A stretch of 64,000 bases of DNA from Geochorda sp036562495 (GCA_036562495.1 DATCKA010000139.1:1-64000), one strand, 5' to 3'; positions 1 through 8,759 are shown, counted from the first letter of the stretch. Program-made: numbers and translations. The notes: a model not told the origin generated them from the sequence alone.

Positions 1-1
1 G

Positions 2-166
2 CTCAACGTCTTCGTGGTGGGCTTCCCCGCCAAGATCGTGCTGGGCTTCGCGGCGCTGCTGCTGGCGCTGCCGGGGATCATCGGGCTTCTGGCGGGCACC
101 TTCGGACGCAACGGGGAGCTGTGGGGATGGGTGCTGCGAACGATGCAGGGACTGGCGCCCCGTTGA
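2..166 (+). CDS. fliR: Flagellar export protein FliR, C-terminal end only
   Basis: The last 54 codons of a gene that enters from the left edge. The fragment begins LNVFVVGFPAKI, which matches the conserved FliR segment with its GFP motif, followed by a hydrophobic helix (about residues 14-31 of the fragment) and a short polar tail. FliR is an inner-membrane subunit of the flagellar type III export gate together with FliP and FliQ. Its position directly before flhB, with overlapping reading frames, is the usual flagellar order. Only the C-terminus is visible, so nothing can be said about the start or regulation. Confidence 0.85.
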   Translation, partial: LNVFVVGFPAKIVLGFAALLLALPGIIGLLAGTFGRNGELWGWVLRTMQGLAPR

Positions 167-1317
167 GTGGGGCCAAGGCCGTCGAATGGCCGCTGGACTT
201 CGACCTCCAGCGCTTCGCCGACGGGGAGCGCACCGAGGCCCCCACGCCGCGCCGGCGTCAGGAGGCCCGTCGCCGAGGCCAGGTCGCGCGCAGCATGGAC
301 CTCTCGATGGCCGTGGTGGCGCTGGCGGGCGCCCTGGCGGCCAAGGGCGTGGCCGGGCTGCTGGCGGCCGACGCCCGGTCGCTGGCCACCCAGCTGTGGG
401 GAGGCATGTTGTGGCAGCAGGAACTGACGGTGGATCGCGTGCGCCAGCTGGGCTACCTGGGCCTCACGGCCATGCGCGGACTGGTGCCGCTGACGGGGGC
501 CGTCATGCTGGCGGGGCTGGCTTCGCAGGTGCTGCAGGTGGGCTTCGTCGCCTCGGGCACCCCGCTGACGCCTACCCTCTCCCGCATCGACCCCATCGCG
601 AACCTCAAGCGGCTCTTCTCGGTCCGCGCCCTGGTGGAGCTGGTCAAGGCGACGGCCAAGGCGGGGGTGGTGGCGTGGGCCGGGTGGTCCTTCATCCGCA
701 CCCTGATGCAGGCCTCGTCAAACCTGGTGGCCATGGGGCTGCTCGACGCCACCGTCTTCGTGGCCGACCTGGCCTACCAGCAGCTCTTGCGGATGGGCCT
801 GGTGCTGTTGGTCATCGGGGGCCTCGACTACGCCTACCAGCGGTGGGAGTACGAGCAGAGCCTCAAGATGAGCCGGCACGAGCTGCTGGACGAACTCAAG
901 CAGACCGAGGGCGACCCGCACGTGCGGGGCCGGATCCGCTCCCGCATGCGCCAGATCCTCTCGCAGCGCATGATGCAGCGGGTGCCGCGGGCATCGGTCG
1001 TGGTCACCAACCCCACCCACGTGGCGGTGGCCCTGGAGTACGAGGAGGCCCGCATGGAGGCCCCGATCGTGGTGGCCAAGGGGCAGGAGTGGCTGGCACG
1101 CCGGATCGTGGAGGTGGCCCGCCAGCACGGGGTGCCCGTGGTCGAGAATCCGCCGCTGGCCTGGGCGCTCTTCGAGGGGGTCGCGGTGGGACAGGCCATC
1201 CCGCCCCGACTCTACCGGGCGGTGGCCGAGGTGCTGGCATACGTGTACCGCCTCCGCCAGTTTGGGGCTCGGGCCGCGGGTCGGCCCGTCTGGCGGGCGC
1301 CGGTGGAGGAGGCGTGA
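127..1317 (+). CDS. flhB: Flagellar export switch protein FlhB
   Basis: FlhB is the membrane component of the flagellar type III export gate that switches substrate specificity from rod/hook to filament proteins. The N-terminal part carries the family signature around ERTEAPTPRRRQEARRRGQ, then hydrophobic segments over roughly residues 40-220, then a cytoplasmic domain with the self-cleavage motif NPTH at residues 295-298. The length of 396 residues is slightly above the usual 350-380, because the N-terminus is extended. The ATG at 127 is preferred because GGGGAG lies 8 bases upstream; a GTG at 121 is the alternative. Either start overlaps the end of fliR by about 40 bases, implying translational coupling. 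Confidence 0.95.
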   Translation: MGAANDAGTGAPLSGAKAVEWPLDFDLQRFADGERTEAPTPRRRQEARRRGQVARSMDLSMAVVALAGALAAKGVAGLLAADARSLATQLWGGMLWQQELTVDRVRQLGYLGLTAMRGLVPLTGAVMLAGLASQVLQVGFVASGTPLTPTLSRIDPIANLKRLFSVRALVELVKATAKAGVVAWAGWSFIRTLMQASSNLVAMGLLDATVFVADLAYQQLLRMGLVLLVIGGLDYAYQRWEYEQSLKMSRHELLDELKQTEGDPHVRGRIRSRMRQILSQRMMQRVPRASVVVTNPTHVAVALEYEEARMEAPIVVAKGQEWLARRIVEVARQHGVPVVENPPLAWALFEGVAVGQAIPPRLYRAVAEVLAYVYRLRQFGARAAGRPVWRAPVEEA

Positions 1318-1325
1318 CCGAGTAG

Positions 1326-3401
1326 ATGGCGGCAGGGCAACGGAGCCTGGCCGGGATGGCGCGAGCCGTGCGGCACAGCGACGCGGTGGTCTTCGTGGCG
1401 GTGGTGGGGATCGTCATGATGATGGTGATCCCCATGCCCCCCACGCTCCTCGACGTGCTGCTGGCCACCAACATCACCGTGTCGCTTCTCGTGCTGCTGC
1501 TGACGATGAACGTGCGCGACCCCCTGCAGTTCTCCGTCTTTCCGTCGCTCCTGCTGGTGGTCACGCTGTTTCGGCTGGCCCTCAACATTTCGTCGACCCG
1601 GCTCATCCTGCTGCACGCCTATGCCGGGCGCATCATCGAGGCCTTCGGCTACTTCGTCGTGGGCGGCAACTACCTGGTCGGCTTCATCATCTTCCTGATC
1701 CTGGTGGTCATCCAGTTCATCGTCATCACGCGGGGCGCCGAGCGCGTGGCCGAGGTGGCGGCTCGCTTCACCCTCGACGCCATGCCCGGCAAGCAGATGA
1801 GCATCGACGCCGACCTCAACGCGGGCCTCATCACCGAGCAGGAGGCCCGGGCCCGTCGCCAGAGCATCGAGCGGGAGGCCGACTTCTACGGGGCGATGGA
1901 CGGCGCCAGCAAGTTCGTCAAGGGCGACGCCATCGCCAGCGTCGTCATCACCCTCATCAACATCCTCGGCGGACTCGGGGTGGGGGTGTTGCAGCGGGGC
2001 CTGGAGGTGGGCGAGGCGCTGCGGCGCTACACCCTGCTGACGGTGGGCGACGGTCTCGTCACGCAGATCCCGGCCCTGCTGGTCTCGACGGCCACCGGCA
2101 TCATCGTCACCCGGGCCGCCTCCGAGGAGAACATGGGCCAGGACCTGACCCGGCAGCTCTTCAGCCAGCCCCGCACCCTGGCGGCCGCCGCCGGCATCCT
2201 GGCGGTGCTGGCCATGGTGCCCGGCCTTCCCGCACTGCCTTTCCTGATGCTGGCGGGGGCATCGGCGGGCGTCTCCTACCTGCTGACGCAGCAGGAGCGC
2301 CAGGCAGCCGAGCGTGAGCGGCTGGCCGCCATCGAGCGCGAGCGGGAGGAGGCCAAGCGGCCGGAGTCGGTCATGAGCCTGCTGCAGACCGACCCCGTGG
2401 AGCTCGAGATCGGCTACAGCCTCATCCCGCTGGTGGACCAGGCCCACGGGGCCGAGCTCCTCGATCGCATCACGATGGTGCGCCGGCAGGTGGCCCTGGA
2501 GTTGGGCCTGGTGGTGCCGCCCATCCGCATCCGAGACAACGTGCAGCTCAAGCCCAACGTCTACGTCATCAAGTTGCGGGGCGTGGAGGTGGGGCGGGGC
2601 GAGCTGATGCCGCACCACCTGCTGGCCATGGATGCCGGCGATGGGTTGGACAAGCTGAGCGGCGTGCGCACCCGGGAGCCGGCCTTCGGCCTGCCGGCCG
2701 TCTGGATCGCCCAGGAGCAGCGGGAGCAGGCCGAGCTGCTGGGCTGCACGGTGGTCGACGCCCCATCGGTGCTGGCCACCCACCTGAGCGAGCTCCTGCA
2801 CCGCCACGCGGCCGAGCTCCTGGGGCGCCAGGAGACCCGCCAGCTGCTGGACCACGTCAAGACGACCCACCCGGCCGTGGTGGAGGAGCTGATCCCGGAG
2901 CTGCTGACGGTGGGCGAGGTCCAGAAGGTGCTCCAAAATCTCCTGCACGAAGGGGTACCGATCCGGGATCTCGTCACCATCCTGGAGGCCCTGGCCGACT
3001 CCGCCCGGGAGAGCCGGGACCCCGACCTCCTGACGGAGCGGGTGCGCATGGCGCTGGCCCGCCACATCTCCCGCCTGTACGGGGACGAAGACGGCGTGAT
3101 CCCCGTCATCACGTTGAGCCCCGAGCTGGAGCGCAGGCTCGAGGAGCTGGCCGCCTCGCCGGCAGCACCGCTGGACCCCGACTTCGTGAGCCGACTCGTC
3201 CGGGAGCTGGGCCGCCTGCAGGAGGCGGCGGCCGCCCGGGGGCGGCGTGCGGTCGTGCTCTGCTCCCCGTCGGTGCGACGCTACCTGCGTCGCCTCATCG
3301 AGCGCCCGCTGCCGCGCCTGCCCGTCATCTCGTTCGCGGAGGTAGCACCGGGCGCCCAGGTGGCGAGCGAGGGGGTGGTGGAGCTTGCCCATGCGTCTTA
3401 G
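1326..3401 (+). CDS. flhA: Flagellar export gate protein FlhA
   Basis: FlhA is the largest membrane protein of the flagellar export apparatus; its cytoplasmic ring receives chaperone-substrate complexes. The 691-residue length is normal. The first half has about eight hydrophobic helices. The conserved segment SVFPSLLLVVTLFRLALNIS and the cytoplasmic-loop motifs MSIDADLNAGLI and DGASKFVKGDAIAS are hallmarks of the FHIPEP family. The second half (about 340-691) is the soluble export-substrate docking domain. A GGAGGAGG sequence precedes the ATG, overlapping the flhB end. It sits 8 bases after flhB, in the standard order flhB-flhA-flhF. Confidence 0.97.
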   Translation: MAAGQRSLAGMARAVRHSDAVVFVAVVGIVMMMVIPMPPTLLDVLLATNITVSLLVLLLTMNVRDPLQFSVFPSLLLVVTLFRLALNISSTRLILLHAYAGRIIEAFGYFVVGGNYLVGFIIFLILVVIQFIVITRGAERVAEVAARFTLDAMPGKQMSIDADLNAGLITEQEARARRQSIEREADFYGAMDGASKFVKGDAIASVVITLINILGGLGVGVLQRGLEVGEALRRYTLLTVGDGLVTQIPALLVSTATGIIVTRAASEENMGQDLTRQLFSQPRTLAAAAGILAVLAMVPGLPALPFLMLAGASAGVSYLLTQQERQAAERERLAAIEREREEAKRPESVMSLLQTDPVELEIGYSLIPLVDQAHGAELLDRITMVRRQVALELGLVVPPIRIRDNVQLKPNVYVIKLRGVEVGRGELMPHHLLAMDAGDGLDKLSGVRTREPAFGLPAVWIAQEQREQAELLGCTVVDAPSVLATHLSELLHRHAAELLGRQETRQLLDHVKTTHPAVVEELIPELLTVGEVQKVLQNLLHEGVPIRDLVTILEALADSARESRDPDLLTERVRMALARHISRLYGDEDGVIPVITLSPELERRLEELAASPAAPLDPDFVSRLVRELGRLQEAAAARGRRAVVLCSPSVRRYLRRLIERPLPRLPVISFAEVAPGAQVASEGVVELAHAS

Positions 3402-4491
3402 GCGCTACACGGCCCCCAGCATCAAGGAGGCTCTGGAGAAGGTACGGGCCGAAATGGGCGACGGGGCCCTCATCATCGAGACGCGGCGGGTCCGCCCGTG
3501 GTGGCGACGATGGGGAAAGGCCTCGGTGGAGGTCGTCGCGGCCCTGGACGGCCCCTCACCTCCCGAACGCCCCAGGACGGCCTCGCCGACGCTGGCCGAT
3601 CGCCCGGCTCGTGGGCCAGCGCCGGCCCCCGAGGCTCCTCGGGTCGCGCAGCCGCCTCCGAGGCTCCAGGTCCGAGAGGACGGGACGCGGCGGGCCGAGT
3701 GGTTCGAGCGGTTGGTCGACAGCGATGTCGAGGCCTCCCTGGCGTGGGAGATCGTCCAGCGGGCCGAACTCCTGGCCCGCGCCACCGGGCGTACCATGAG
3801 CGAGGCCGTGGCGACCCAGGTGGCCGCCTCGGTGCCCACCATGCCCCTCTGGGAGCGCAAGGGGCGGCCGCTCTTCGTCATGATGGTGGGCCCCACGGGC
3901 ACCGGCAAGACCACCACGCTGGCCAAGCTGGCGGCCAACTTCGCCCTGGTCGGGGGGTGGCGGGTGGCGCTGGTCACCACCGACACCTTCCGGATCGGCG
4001 CCATCCAGCAGCTCCGCACCTACGCCGACCTGGTCGGGCTGCCCCTCCAGGTGGCCAACGACGTCAAGGAGCTGCAGGCGGCGACCGCCGCGGCCACCCA
4101 CGACCTGGTGCTCATCGACACCGCCGGGCACAACCCGGGTGACGCCGAGCGGCTGGCGAGGACCGAGGCCTTGGCTCGCGCCCTGCCGGCCCATGCCGTG
4201 ATCTTGTTGGTGGTGCCGGCCGGCATGCGCCAGGGCGACCTGCGCGAACTGGTGGCCGCCTACCGCTCGATTCCGATCGGGGGAATCGTGGTGACCAAGG
4301 TCGACGAGACCCGTTGTCGTGGCGTCCTGCTCAACGCCCCCCGGTGGGCGCAGGCCCCCCTGGCGTACATCGCCACCGGCCAGATGGTGCCCGATGACAT
4401 CGAGCTGGCCGACGGCGAGGCGGTGGCGCGGTGGCTCCTGGGCTCGGGGCGCCGCTCCGAGCCCGTAGCGGAAGGGGGAGCGGCTTCATGA
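3391..4491 (+). CDS. flhF: Signal-recognition-type GTPase FlhF
   Basis: FlhF is an SRP-family GTPase that controls the placement and number of flagella. The start at ATG 3391 gives MRLRRYTAPSIKEAL, the typical FlhF beginning, and overlaps flhA by 11 bases; a TTG at 3385 is less likely. The B domain (about 1-90) is followed by a proline-rich linker, and the NG GTPase domain has its P-loop GPTGTGKT at residues 167-174, the DTFRIGA motif, DTAGHNPGD as G3, and TKVDE as the G4 motif (TKLDE in most relatives). It is coupled to flhG by an ATGA overlap. Confidence 0.96.
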   Translation: MRLRRYTAPSIKEALEKVRAEMGDGALIIETRRVRPWWRRWGKASVEVVAALDGPSPPERPRTASPTLADRPARGPAPAPEAPRVAQPPPRLQVREDGTRRAEWFERLVDSDVEASLAWEIVQRAELLARATGRTMSEAVATQVAASVPTMPLWERKGRPLFVMMVGPTGTGKTTTLAKLAANFALVGGWRVALVTTDTFRIGAIQQLRTYADLVGLPLQVANDVKELQAATAAATHDLVLIDTAGHNPGDAERLARTEALARALPAHAVILLVVPAGMRQGDLRELVAAYRSIPIGGIVVTKVDETRCRGVLLNAPRWAQAPLAYIATGQMVPDDIELADGEAVARWLLGSGRRSEPVAEGGAAS

Positions 4492-5417
4492 CGGGGCCTG
4501 CCGGTCCTATCGCCGACCAGGCGGCACCTCTGCGCCGGATGGCCGCCTCGAGGCCGGGCAGGGTCACGACGGTCGCACCGGCCGCATCCTCGGACTGGCG
4601 TCCGGCCCGCACGGTGACGGTGACCAGCGGCAAGGGCGGCGTCGGCAAGACGATGGTGGCCGTCAACCTGGCCCTGGCCCTGGGGGAGCTGGGGTTGCGG
4701 GTGGTCCTGGTCGACGCCGACCTGGGCATGGCCAACGTCGACGTCGTGCTGGGGATGGTGCCGCGCTACCACGTCGGCCACGTGATCCGCGGCGTCTGCT
4801 CGCTCGAGCAGGCGCTCTGGGAGGGGCCCAAGGGCGTGCTGGTGCTTCCCGGGGCCTCGGGCCTGGCCGAGCTGGCCGCGCTGGAAGAAGATCGCCTCAA
4901 CCATCTGATCGGCGAGCTGAGGCGGCTCGATCGTCTCGCCGACGTCGTGGTGGTGGACACCGGGGCGGGCATCGGTCCTCAAGTGCTGGCGCTGTTGCAC
5001 GCGTCGCCGGAGGTGCTGGTGGTGGCGACGCCGGAGCCCACCTCCATCACCAACGCTTACGGCCTCATCAAGACCCTGGTCCAGGAGCACCCCAACGGGC
5101 GGGCCGGGGTGCCGCGGCTTCTCCTCGCGGTCAACATGGGGCGGACCAAGGAGGAAGGCCAGCGGGTGGTCCGGCGGCTGCAGTCCGTGGCCGGCCGATT
5201 CCTGGGGGTCGAGATCTCGATGCTGGGCGTGGTGCCCTACGACCGGGCGGTGGTGGCGACCATCGCCGAACAGGCACCCCTGTTGGTGCGCCGGCCCGAC
5301 AGCCCCGCCGCCCGAGCGATCCGCCAGCTGGCGCGTCGCCTGATGGACCTTCCCGAGGAGCCCCCTCGTCGGGGCTTGAGCGGCATCGTGAGCCGCATGC
5401 TGCAGCGGATGCGTTGA
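4488..5417 (+). CDS. flhG: MinD-like ATPase FlhG (YlxH), FlhF activator
   Basis: FlhG is a ParA/MinD-family ATPase that pairs with FlhF to set flagellar pattern and number. The 309-residue form starting at ATG 4488 has DQAAPLR at residues 10-16, which fits the DQAxxLR motif by which FlhG stimulates the FlhF GTPase; this supports the chosen start over longer in-frame options. The deviant Walker A KGGVGKT, the DADLGMANVD segment and the DTGAG motif are all present. The C-terminus has a basic stretch (IVSRMLQRMR) consistent with a membrane-targeting amphipathic helix. The start overlaps the flhF stop as ATGA and is preceded by GAAGGGGGAG. Confidence 0.95.
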   Translation: MTGPAGPIADQAAPLRRMAASRPGRVTTVAPAASSDWRPARTVTVTSGKGGVGKTMVAVNLALALGELGLRVVLVDADLGMANVDVVLGMVPRYHVGHVIRGVCSLEQALWEGPKGVLVLPGASGLAELAALEEDRLNHLIGELRRLDRLADVVVVDTGAGIGPQVLALLHASPEVLVVATPEPTSITNAYGLIKTLVQEHPNGRAGVPRLLLAVNMGRTKEEGQRVVRRLQSVAGRFLGVEISMLGVVPYDRAVVATIAEQAPLLVRRPDSPAARAIRQLARRLMDLPEEPPRRGLSGIVSRMLQRMR

Positions 5418-5437
5418 CGGGAGAGGGGGGGTATCGC

Positions 5438-6121
5438 TTGCCATCCGAGCCAGCGCCCGTGGGCGTCAACGACCTCGTCGAGCTCGAGATTCCCGATGGC
5501 CCGGCCAAAGGGCGCTACCGCAGCCGCGTCGAGCTCATCGACGAGCAGGGTCAGCTCTCCCTGGCAGCGCCCATGAGGGAGGGGGCCAGGGTGCCCGTCT
5601 CCTCCGGCACGCCCGTCCGGCTGCACGTCCTCAAGGCCGATCCCGTCCGAGGGGCCCGCTACGTTGGGCACACCACCGTGGTGGGGCGCACCGATGCAGA
5701 CCGGGTGCCCGTGCTGGTGGTCGCCGCCCCGCGCTGGGAGCGGATCCAGTTACGGGAGTGGACGCGGGTGGCCGCCATGGTGCCCGTGCGCTACCGGCCC
5801 CTGCGCACCCCAGGGGAGCGGCCTCCCCGATGGGTCGCCACCCACAGCCGCGACCTCGGCGGCGGTGGCCTGACGCTGCATGCGCCTAAGCCGCCCGAGC
5901 CGGGTCAGCTGCTGGAGGTGGTCATCGAGCTTCCCGAGCGTCCGGTCGGCGCGGTGGTCGAGGTGGTGCGCACCCAGGCCACCGAGGGGTCCGAAGCCGA
6001 AGCCGGCTCCAGCTGGTCGGTGGCCGTCAAGTTCGTGCAGATCGCGGAGGCCGACCGGGACCGGCTCATCGGTTTCGTCCTGCGGCGCCAGGCAGAGATG
6101 CGGCGAATGGGACTGATCTAG
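5438..6121 (+). CDS. YcgR/MotI-type PilZ domain protein, probable flagellar brake
   Basis: A 227-residue protein with an N-terminal YcgR-like beta domain (about 1-100) and a C-terminal PilZ domain. The PilZ arginine motif RxxxR is visible as REWTR at 106-110. The second c-di-GMP motif, normally DxSxxG, reads DLGGGG, so the serine is replaced by glycine. PilZ proteins of this type slow or stop flagellar rotation or act in export when c-di-GMP is bound. The TTG start at 5438 is chosen because GGGAGAGGGGGG precedes it by about 7 bases; an earlier TTG at 5414 overlaps the flhG stop. It occupies the place where che genes often lie between flhG and sigD. Whether it still binds c-di-GMP is uncertain. 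Confidence 0.85.
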   Translation: MPSEPAPVGVNDLVELEIPDGPAKGRYRSRVELIDEQGQLSLAAPMREGARVPVSSGTPVRLHVLKADPVRGARYVGHTTVVGRTDADRVPVLVVAAPRWERIQLREWTRVAAMVPVRYRPLRTPGERPPRWVATHSRDLGGGGLTLHAPKPPEPGQLLEVVIELPERPVGAVVEVVRTQATEGSEAEAGSSWSVAVKFVQIAEADRDRLIGFVLRRQAEMRRMGLI

Positions 6122-6124
6122 ACC

Positions 6125-6922
6125 ATGGCGATGCAACGAGCCGAAGTAACGGCGCCCGACATGTCCCCCAGGCTCCTGCGCCTGTGGAAGCGCTACAAGA
6201 AGAGCCGGGATCCTGAGCTGCGGGAGCAGCTGATCCTGGAGTACGCCCCCCTGGTCAAGTACGTGGCGGGGCGCCTGGCGGTGATGCTGCCCCCGCACGT
6301 GGAGTTCGACGATCTGGTCAGCTACGGCATCTTCGGCCTGGTGGAGGCGGTGGAGCGGTACGACTTCGAGCGCGGCGTCAAGTTCGAGACGTACGCGGCC
6401 GCCCGGATCCGGGGGGCCATCATCGACGGCTTGCGCTCGGCGGACTGGGTACCGCGCTCCGTCCGTCAGAAGGCGCGGGCGCTGGAGAAGGAGCTGGTGC
6501 GCCTGGAGAGCCACCTGGGTCGGGCCGCCAGCGACGACGAGGTGGCCCAGGCGCTGGGGATGACGGTGCAGGAGTACGACCGGCTGCTGGCCGAGCTCTC
6601 GGGGGCCTCGCTGGTCTCGCTGGACGAGGTGTGGGTGGCCGATCCCGAGGAGGAGAGCCAGCTCCGGTTGCTGGAGACCGTCAGCGACTCGGCGGCGCCG
6701 AGCCCGGAGGAGAGCCTGGAGGAGCGGGAGCTCGAACGGCTGGTGGCGGAGGCCATCGACCACCTGCCGGAGCGGGAGCGCCTGGTGCTGGCCCTCTACT
6801 ACCACGAGGGGCTGACCCTCAAGGAGATCGGGCGGGTGCTGGGCGTCACGGAGTCGCGGGTCTGCCAGATCCACACCAAGGCCATCTTGAGGGTCCGGGC
6901 CTACCTGGCCGCTCACAGTTGA
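6125..6922 (+). CDS. sigD: Flagellar/motility RNA polymerase sigma factor SigD (FliA family)
   Basis: A 265-residue sigma-28 family factor that directs RNA polymerase to late flagellar and motility promoters. Region 2 is seen as LILEYAPLVKYVAGRL and DDLVSYGIFGLVEAVERYD, followed by FETYAAARIRGAIIDGLR. Region 3 contains the conserved PRSVR motif. Region 4 carries LPERERLVLALYYHEGLTLKEIG and the helix-turn-helix VTESRVCQIHTKA. Length and motifs match FliA/WhiG. It starts 3 bases after the PilZ gene stop, so it is co-transcribed with the flh genes. No anti-sigma factor FlgM gene is in the window. Confidence 0.95.
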   Translation: MAMQRAEVTAPDMSPRLLRLWKRYKKSRDPELREQLILEYAPLVKYVAGRLAVMLPPHVEFDDLVSYGIFGLVEAVERYDFERGVKFETYAAARIRGAIIDGLRSADWVPRSVRQKARALEKELVRLESHLGRAASDDEVAQALGMTVQEYDRLLAELSGASLVSLDEVWVADPEEESQLRLLETVSDSAAPSPEESLEERELERLVAEAIDHLPERERLVLALYYHEGLTLKEIGRVLGVTESRVCQIHTKAILRVRAYLAAHS

Positions 6923-6961
6923 GCGCAGACCCGTCATTCGGTGGGGTAGAGCACCGTGTCG

Positions 6962-7300
6962 ATGCGGCAGGTCGACCTTCAGACGATCCTGCCCCGGACC
7001 CAGGAGGCGTCCCGGGTGCAGGAGGCGTCGCAGCGCCAGGCCCAGCTCCAGGCGACGGCCGCAGCCGACCAACAGCGGCAACGGGCCGAGGCGGCCACCC
7101 GTCAGGTGCGCCGGGTGGATCACGCCGACGCACGCCATGTCAGGAGCGCCACCGACGAGGAGCCGCGGCGGAGGCGCCAGGGCGAGCGGGAGGGGGCCGC
7201 AGCGGGCAAGCCCTCAACCCGGCGCGCGTCCCCGGAGGCCCGTCCCCCTGCCGGCCCTGCCGTGCCAGGCCTCGGCCAAAACGTGGACGTGCGTGCCTAG
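6962..7300 (+). CDS. Small flagellar-operon protein of unknown function
   Basis: A 112-residue hydrophilic protein, rich in Arg, Gln, Ala and Pro. Its start reads MRQVDLQTILPRTQEASRVQ, followed by a glutamine-rich segment that could be helical. Small proteins with a similar opening sit after sigD in other Firmicutes flagellar operons, from memory, but no function is established. The second half is low complexity and probably disordered. ATG 6962 is chosen; a GTG at 6956 is an alternative. The gene lies 39 bases after sigD and 13 before the next gene. There is no signal peptide or membrane segment. Confidence 0.6.
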   Translation: MRQVDLQTILPRTQEASRVQEASQRQAQLQATAAADQQRQRAEAATRQVRRVDHADARHVRSATDEEPRRRRQGEREGAAAGKPSTRRASPEARPPAGPAVPGLGQNVDVRA

Positions 7301-7313
7301 GGGGCGGGGGACG

Positions 7314-7748
7314 ATGCCGGGTTGGTGGGAGGGGCTCCAGGCCGCGGCCCTGGTGGTCCTGGCGGCTCAGGTTTGGCGGCTGACCCGTCACGTGCGGCGG
7401 CTCGAGGCGCGAGGCCCGTCGGGGCGACATCGAGCGCCGGCCGGCGACGTTGCCTCGTTCGCGACCCTGGTCAGCGGCTACCTGGAGTTGCTGACGCGGG
7501 CTGCGTCGTCCCATGCGTCGCCATCGAGCCCTTCCGGCCCGTCCTCCGACGGGGCGGATGGCGGGCGGCCTGAAGGGCCGGCCGACGGCCGCCCCGAGCT
7601 GGGACACGCCGTCGCCCTGCTGCGCCAGGGGCTCGACCCAGACGAGGTCGCCCGACGGACGGGATTGCCCGTCGGGGAGGTCCGGCTGCTCGACCGGATC
7701 GCACGGATGGCCGGCTGGACGGCGCGAAGTGACCCCGCTTCGCATTGA
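7314..7748 (+). CDS. Small membrane-anchored protein, SwrB/YlxL-position (DUF6115-like)
   Basis: A 144-residue protein with one N-terminal hydrophobic helix (about 8-20) followed by a basic stretch, a Ser/Pro/Gly-rich linker, and a C-terminal motif reading ALLRQGLDPDEVARRTGLPVGEVRLLDRI. That C-terminal segment resembles a helix-turn-helix-like repeat of small proteins located between sigD and rpsB, the place of swrB in Bacillus subtilis. The function is unknown; a motility role is suggested only by position. ATG 7314 is preceded by GGGGCGGGGG. The upstream in-frame region to 7137 overlaps the previous gene and is not needed. Confidence 0.6.
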   Translation: MPGWWEGLQAAALVVLAAQVWRLTRHVRRLEARGPSGRHRAPAGDVASFATLVSGYLELLTRAASSHASPSSPSGPSSDGADGGRPEGPADGRPELGHAVALLRQGLDPDEVARRTGLPVGEVRLLDRIARMAGWTARSDPASH

Positions 7749-7773
7749 GCCGCCCCCTGGCCTGTGATATACT
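7745..7773 (+). promoter_or_regulatory. Sigma-A-type promoter for rpsB operon
   Basis: TTGAGC (7745-7750), a 17-base spacer and TATACT (7768-7773). It begins at the stop codon of the preceding flagellar gene and lies about 150 bases before rpsB, which separates the flagellar operon from the translation operon. A second TTGACA at 7786-7791 has no convincing -10 element. Confidence 0.65.
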
Positions 7774-7823
7774 ACCGCCCGGCGTTTGACATCTCGCACG
7801 CCGACCGTGACTCAGGGGCGGTG

Positions 7824-7869
7824 CCCAGGGGCAGGCCCGTGCGCCGGGCCGAGCCGGGGTTCCCCTGGG
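7824..7869 (+). promoter_or_regulatory. Nested hairpin in rpsB 5' leader
   Basis: An outer perfect 8-bp stem, CCCAGGGG (7824-7831) with CCCCTGGG (7862-7869), encloses a perfect 6-bp hairpin, GGCCCG (7834-7839) with CGGGCC (7845-7850). The structure lies in the roughly 140-base untranslated leader between the promoter and rpsB. It could serve autoregulation by ribosomal protein S2 or mRNA stability. No known leader class was assigned. Confidence 0.45.
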
Positions 7870-7919
7870 GATGAGGCGGCGGAGGCTTAACCGCGCGCCA
7901 GGGAGGAGGTGATTCGGGC

Positions 7920-8759
7920 ATGGCGGTCATCTCCATGAAGCAGCTCCTCGAGGCAGGCGTCCACTTCGGGCACCAGACCCGCCGGTGGAACCCGAAGATG
8001 GCTCGCTACATCTACACCGAGCGCAACGGGATCTACATCATCGACCTGCAGGAGACCGTCCGCAAGCTGGAGGAGGCCTACCGCTTCGTCAAGGAGCTGG
8101 TGGCCGACGGTGGCACCATCCTCTTCGTGGGCACCAAGAAGCAGGCACAGGAGACCGTGCGCGAAGAGGCCCAGCGCTGCGGCATGTTTTACGTCAACCA
8201 GCGCTGGCTGGGCGGCACCCTGACCAACTTCAACACCCTCAAGAGCCGTCTTCGCCGACTCGAAGAGCTCGAGAAGATGGAGACGGACGGGTTGTTCGAG
8301 CGCCTGCCGAAGAAGGAAGTGATCAAGCTCCGCAAGGAGAAGGAGAAGCTCGAGCGCTTCCTCTCCGGCATCCGGGGCATGCATCAGCTGCCGCGTGCCC
8401 TGTTCGTCATCGATCCCCGCAAGGAGAACAACGCGGTCCGTGAGGCACGCAAGCTGGGGATCAAGGTCATCGCCATCGTCGACACCAACTGCGACCCCGA
8501 TGAGATCGACTACGTGATCCCCGGCAACGACGACGCCATCCGGGCCGTGCGCCTCATCACCCACAAGATCGCCGACGCGGTGCTGGAGGCCCGCGAGGGC
8601 CAGGAGGGCCCCGCCGCTGGCGAGGCGTCGTCTACGGACGGGACGGCGGCTGCCGATGCCTCGACCGCTCCGGTCGAGGAGACGGAGGCCCCGGACTCGG
8701 ACGACGAGGAGATGTCGGAAGAACTGGCCCATGAGATGGAGCGCGGCGCTGCCCGCTGA
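7920..8759 (+). CDS. rpsB: 30S ribosomal protein S2
   Basis: S2 binds the 30S head-body junction late in assembly, near S1 or the mRNA exit site. The protein starts MAVISMKQLLEAGVHFGHQT and contains the family motifs NPKMARYIYTERNGIYIIDL and QRWLGGTLTNF. At 279 residues it is longer than the usual 230-260, because of an acidic, alanine-rich C-terminal tail (about residues 230-279). AGGAGGTGAT precedes the ATG at ideal distance. The stop overlaps an ATG at 8759 that is not thought to be the tsf start. Confidence 0.98.
   Translation: MAVISMKQLLEAGVHFGHQTRRWNPKMARYIYTERNGIYIIDLQETVRKLEEAYRFVKELVADGGTILFVGTKKQAQETVREEAQRCGMFYVNQRWLGGTLTNFNTLKSRLRRLEELEKMETDGLFERLPKKEVIKLRKEKEKLERFLSGIRGMHQLPRALFVIDPRKENNAVREARKLGIKVIAIVDTNCDPDEIDYVIPGNDDAIRAVRLITHKIADAVLEAREGQEGPAAGEASSTDGTAAADASTAPVEETEAPDSDDEEMSEELAHEMERGAAR

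Noticed and set aside
7786..7791. A second rpsB promoter with TTGACA
   Set aside because: No acceptable -10 hexamer lies 16 to 18 bases downstream.
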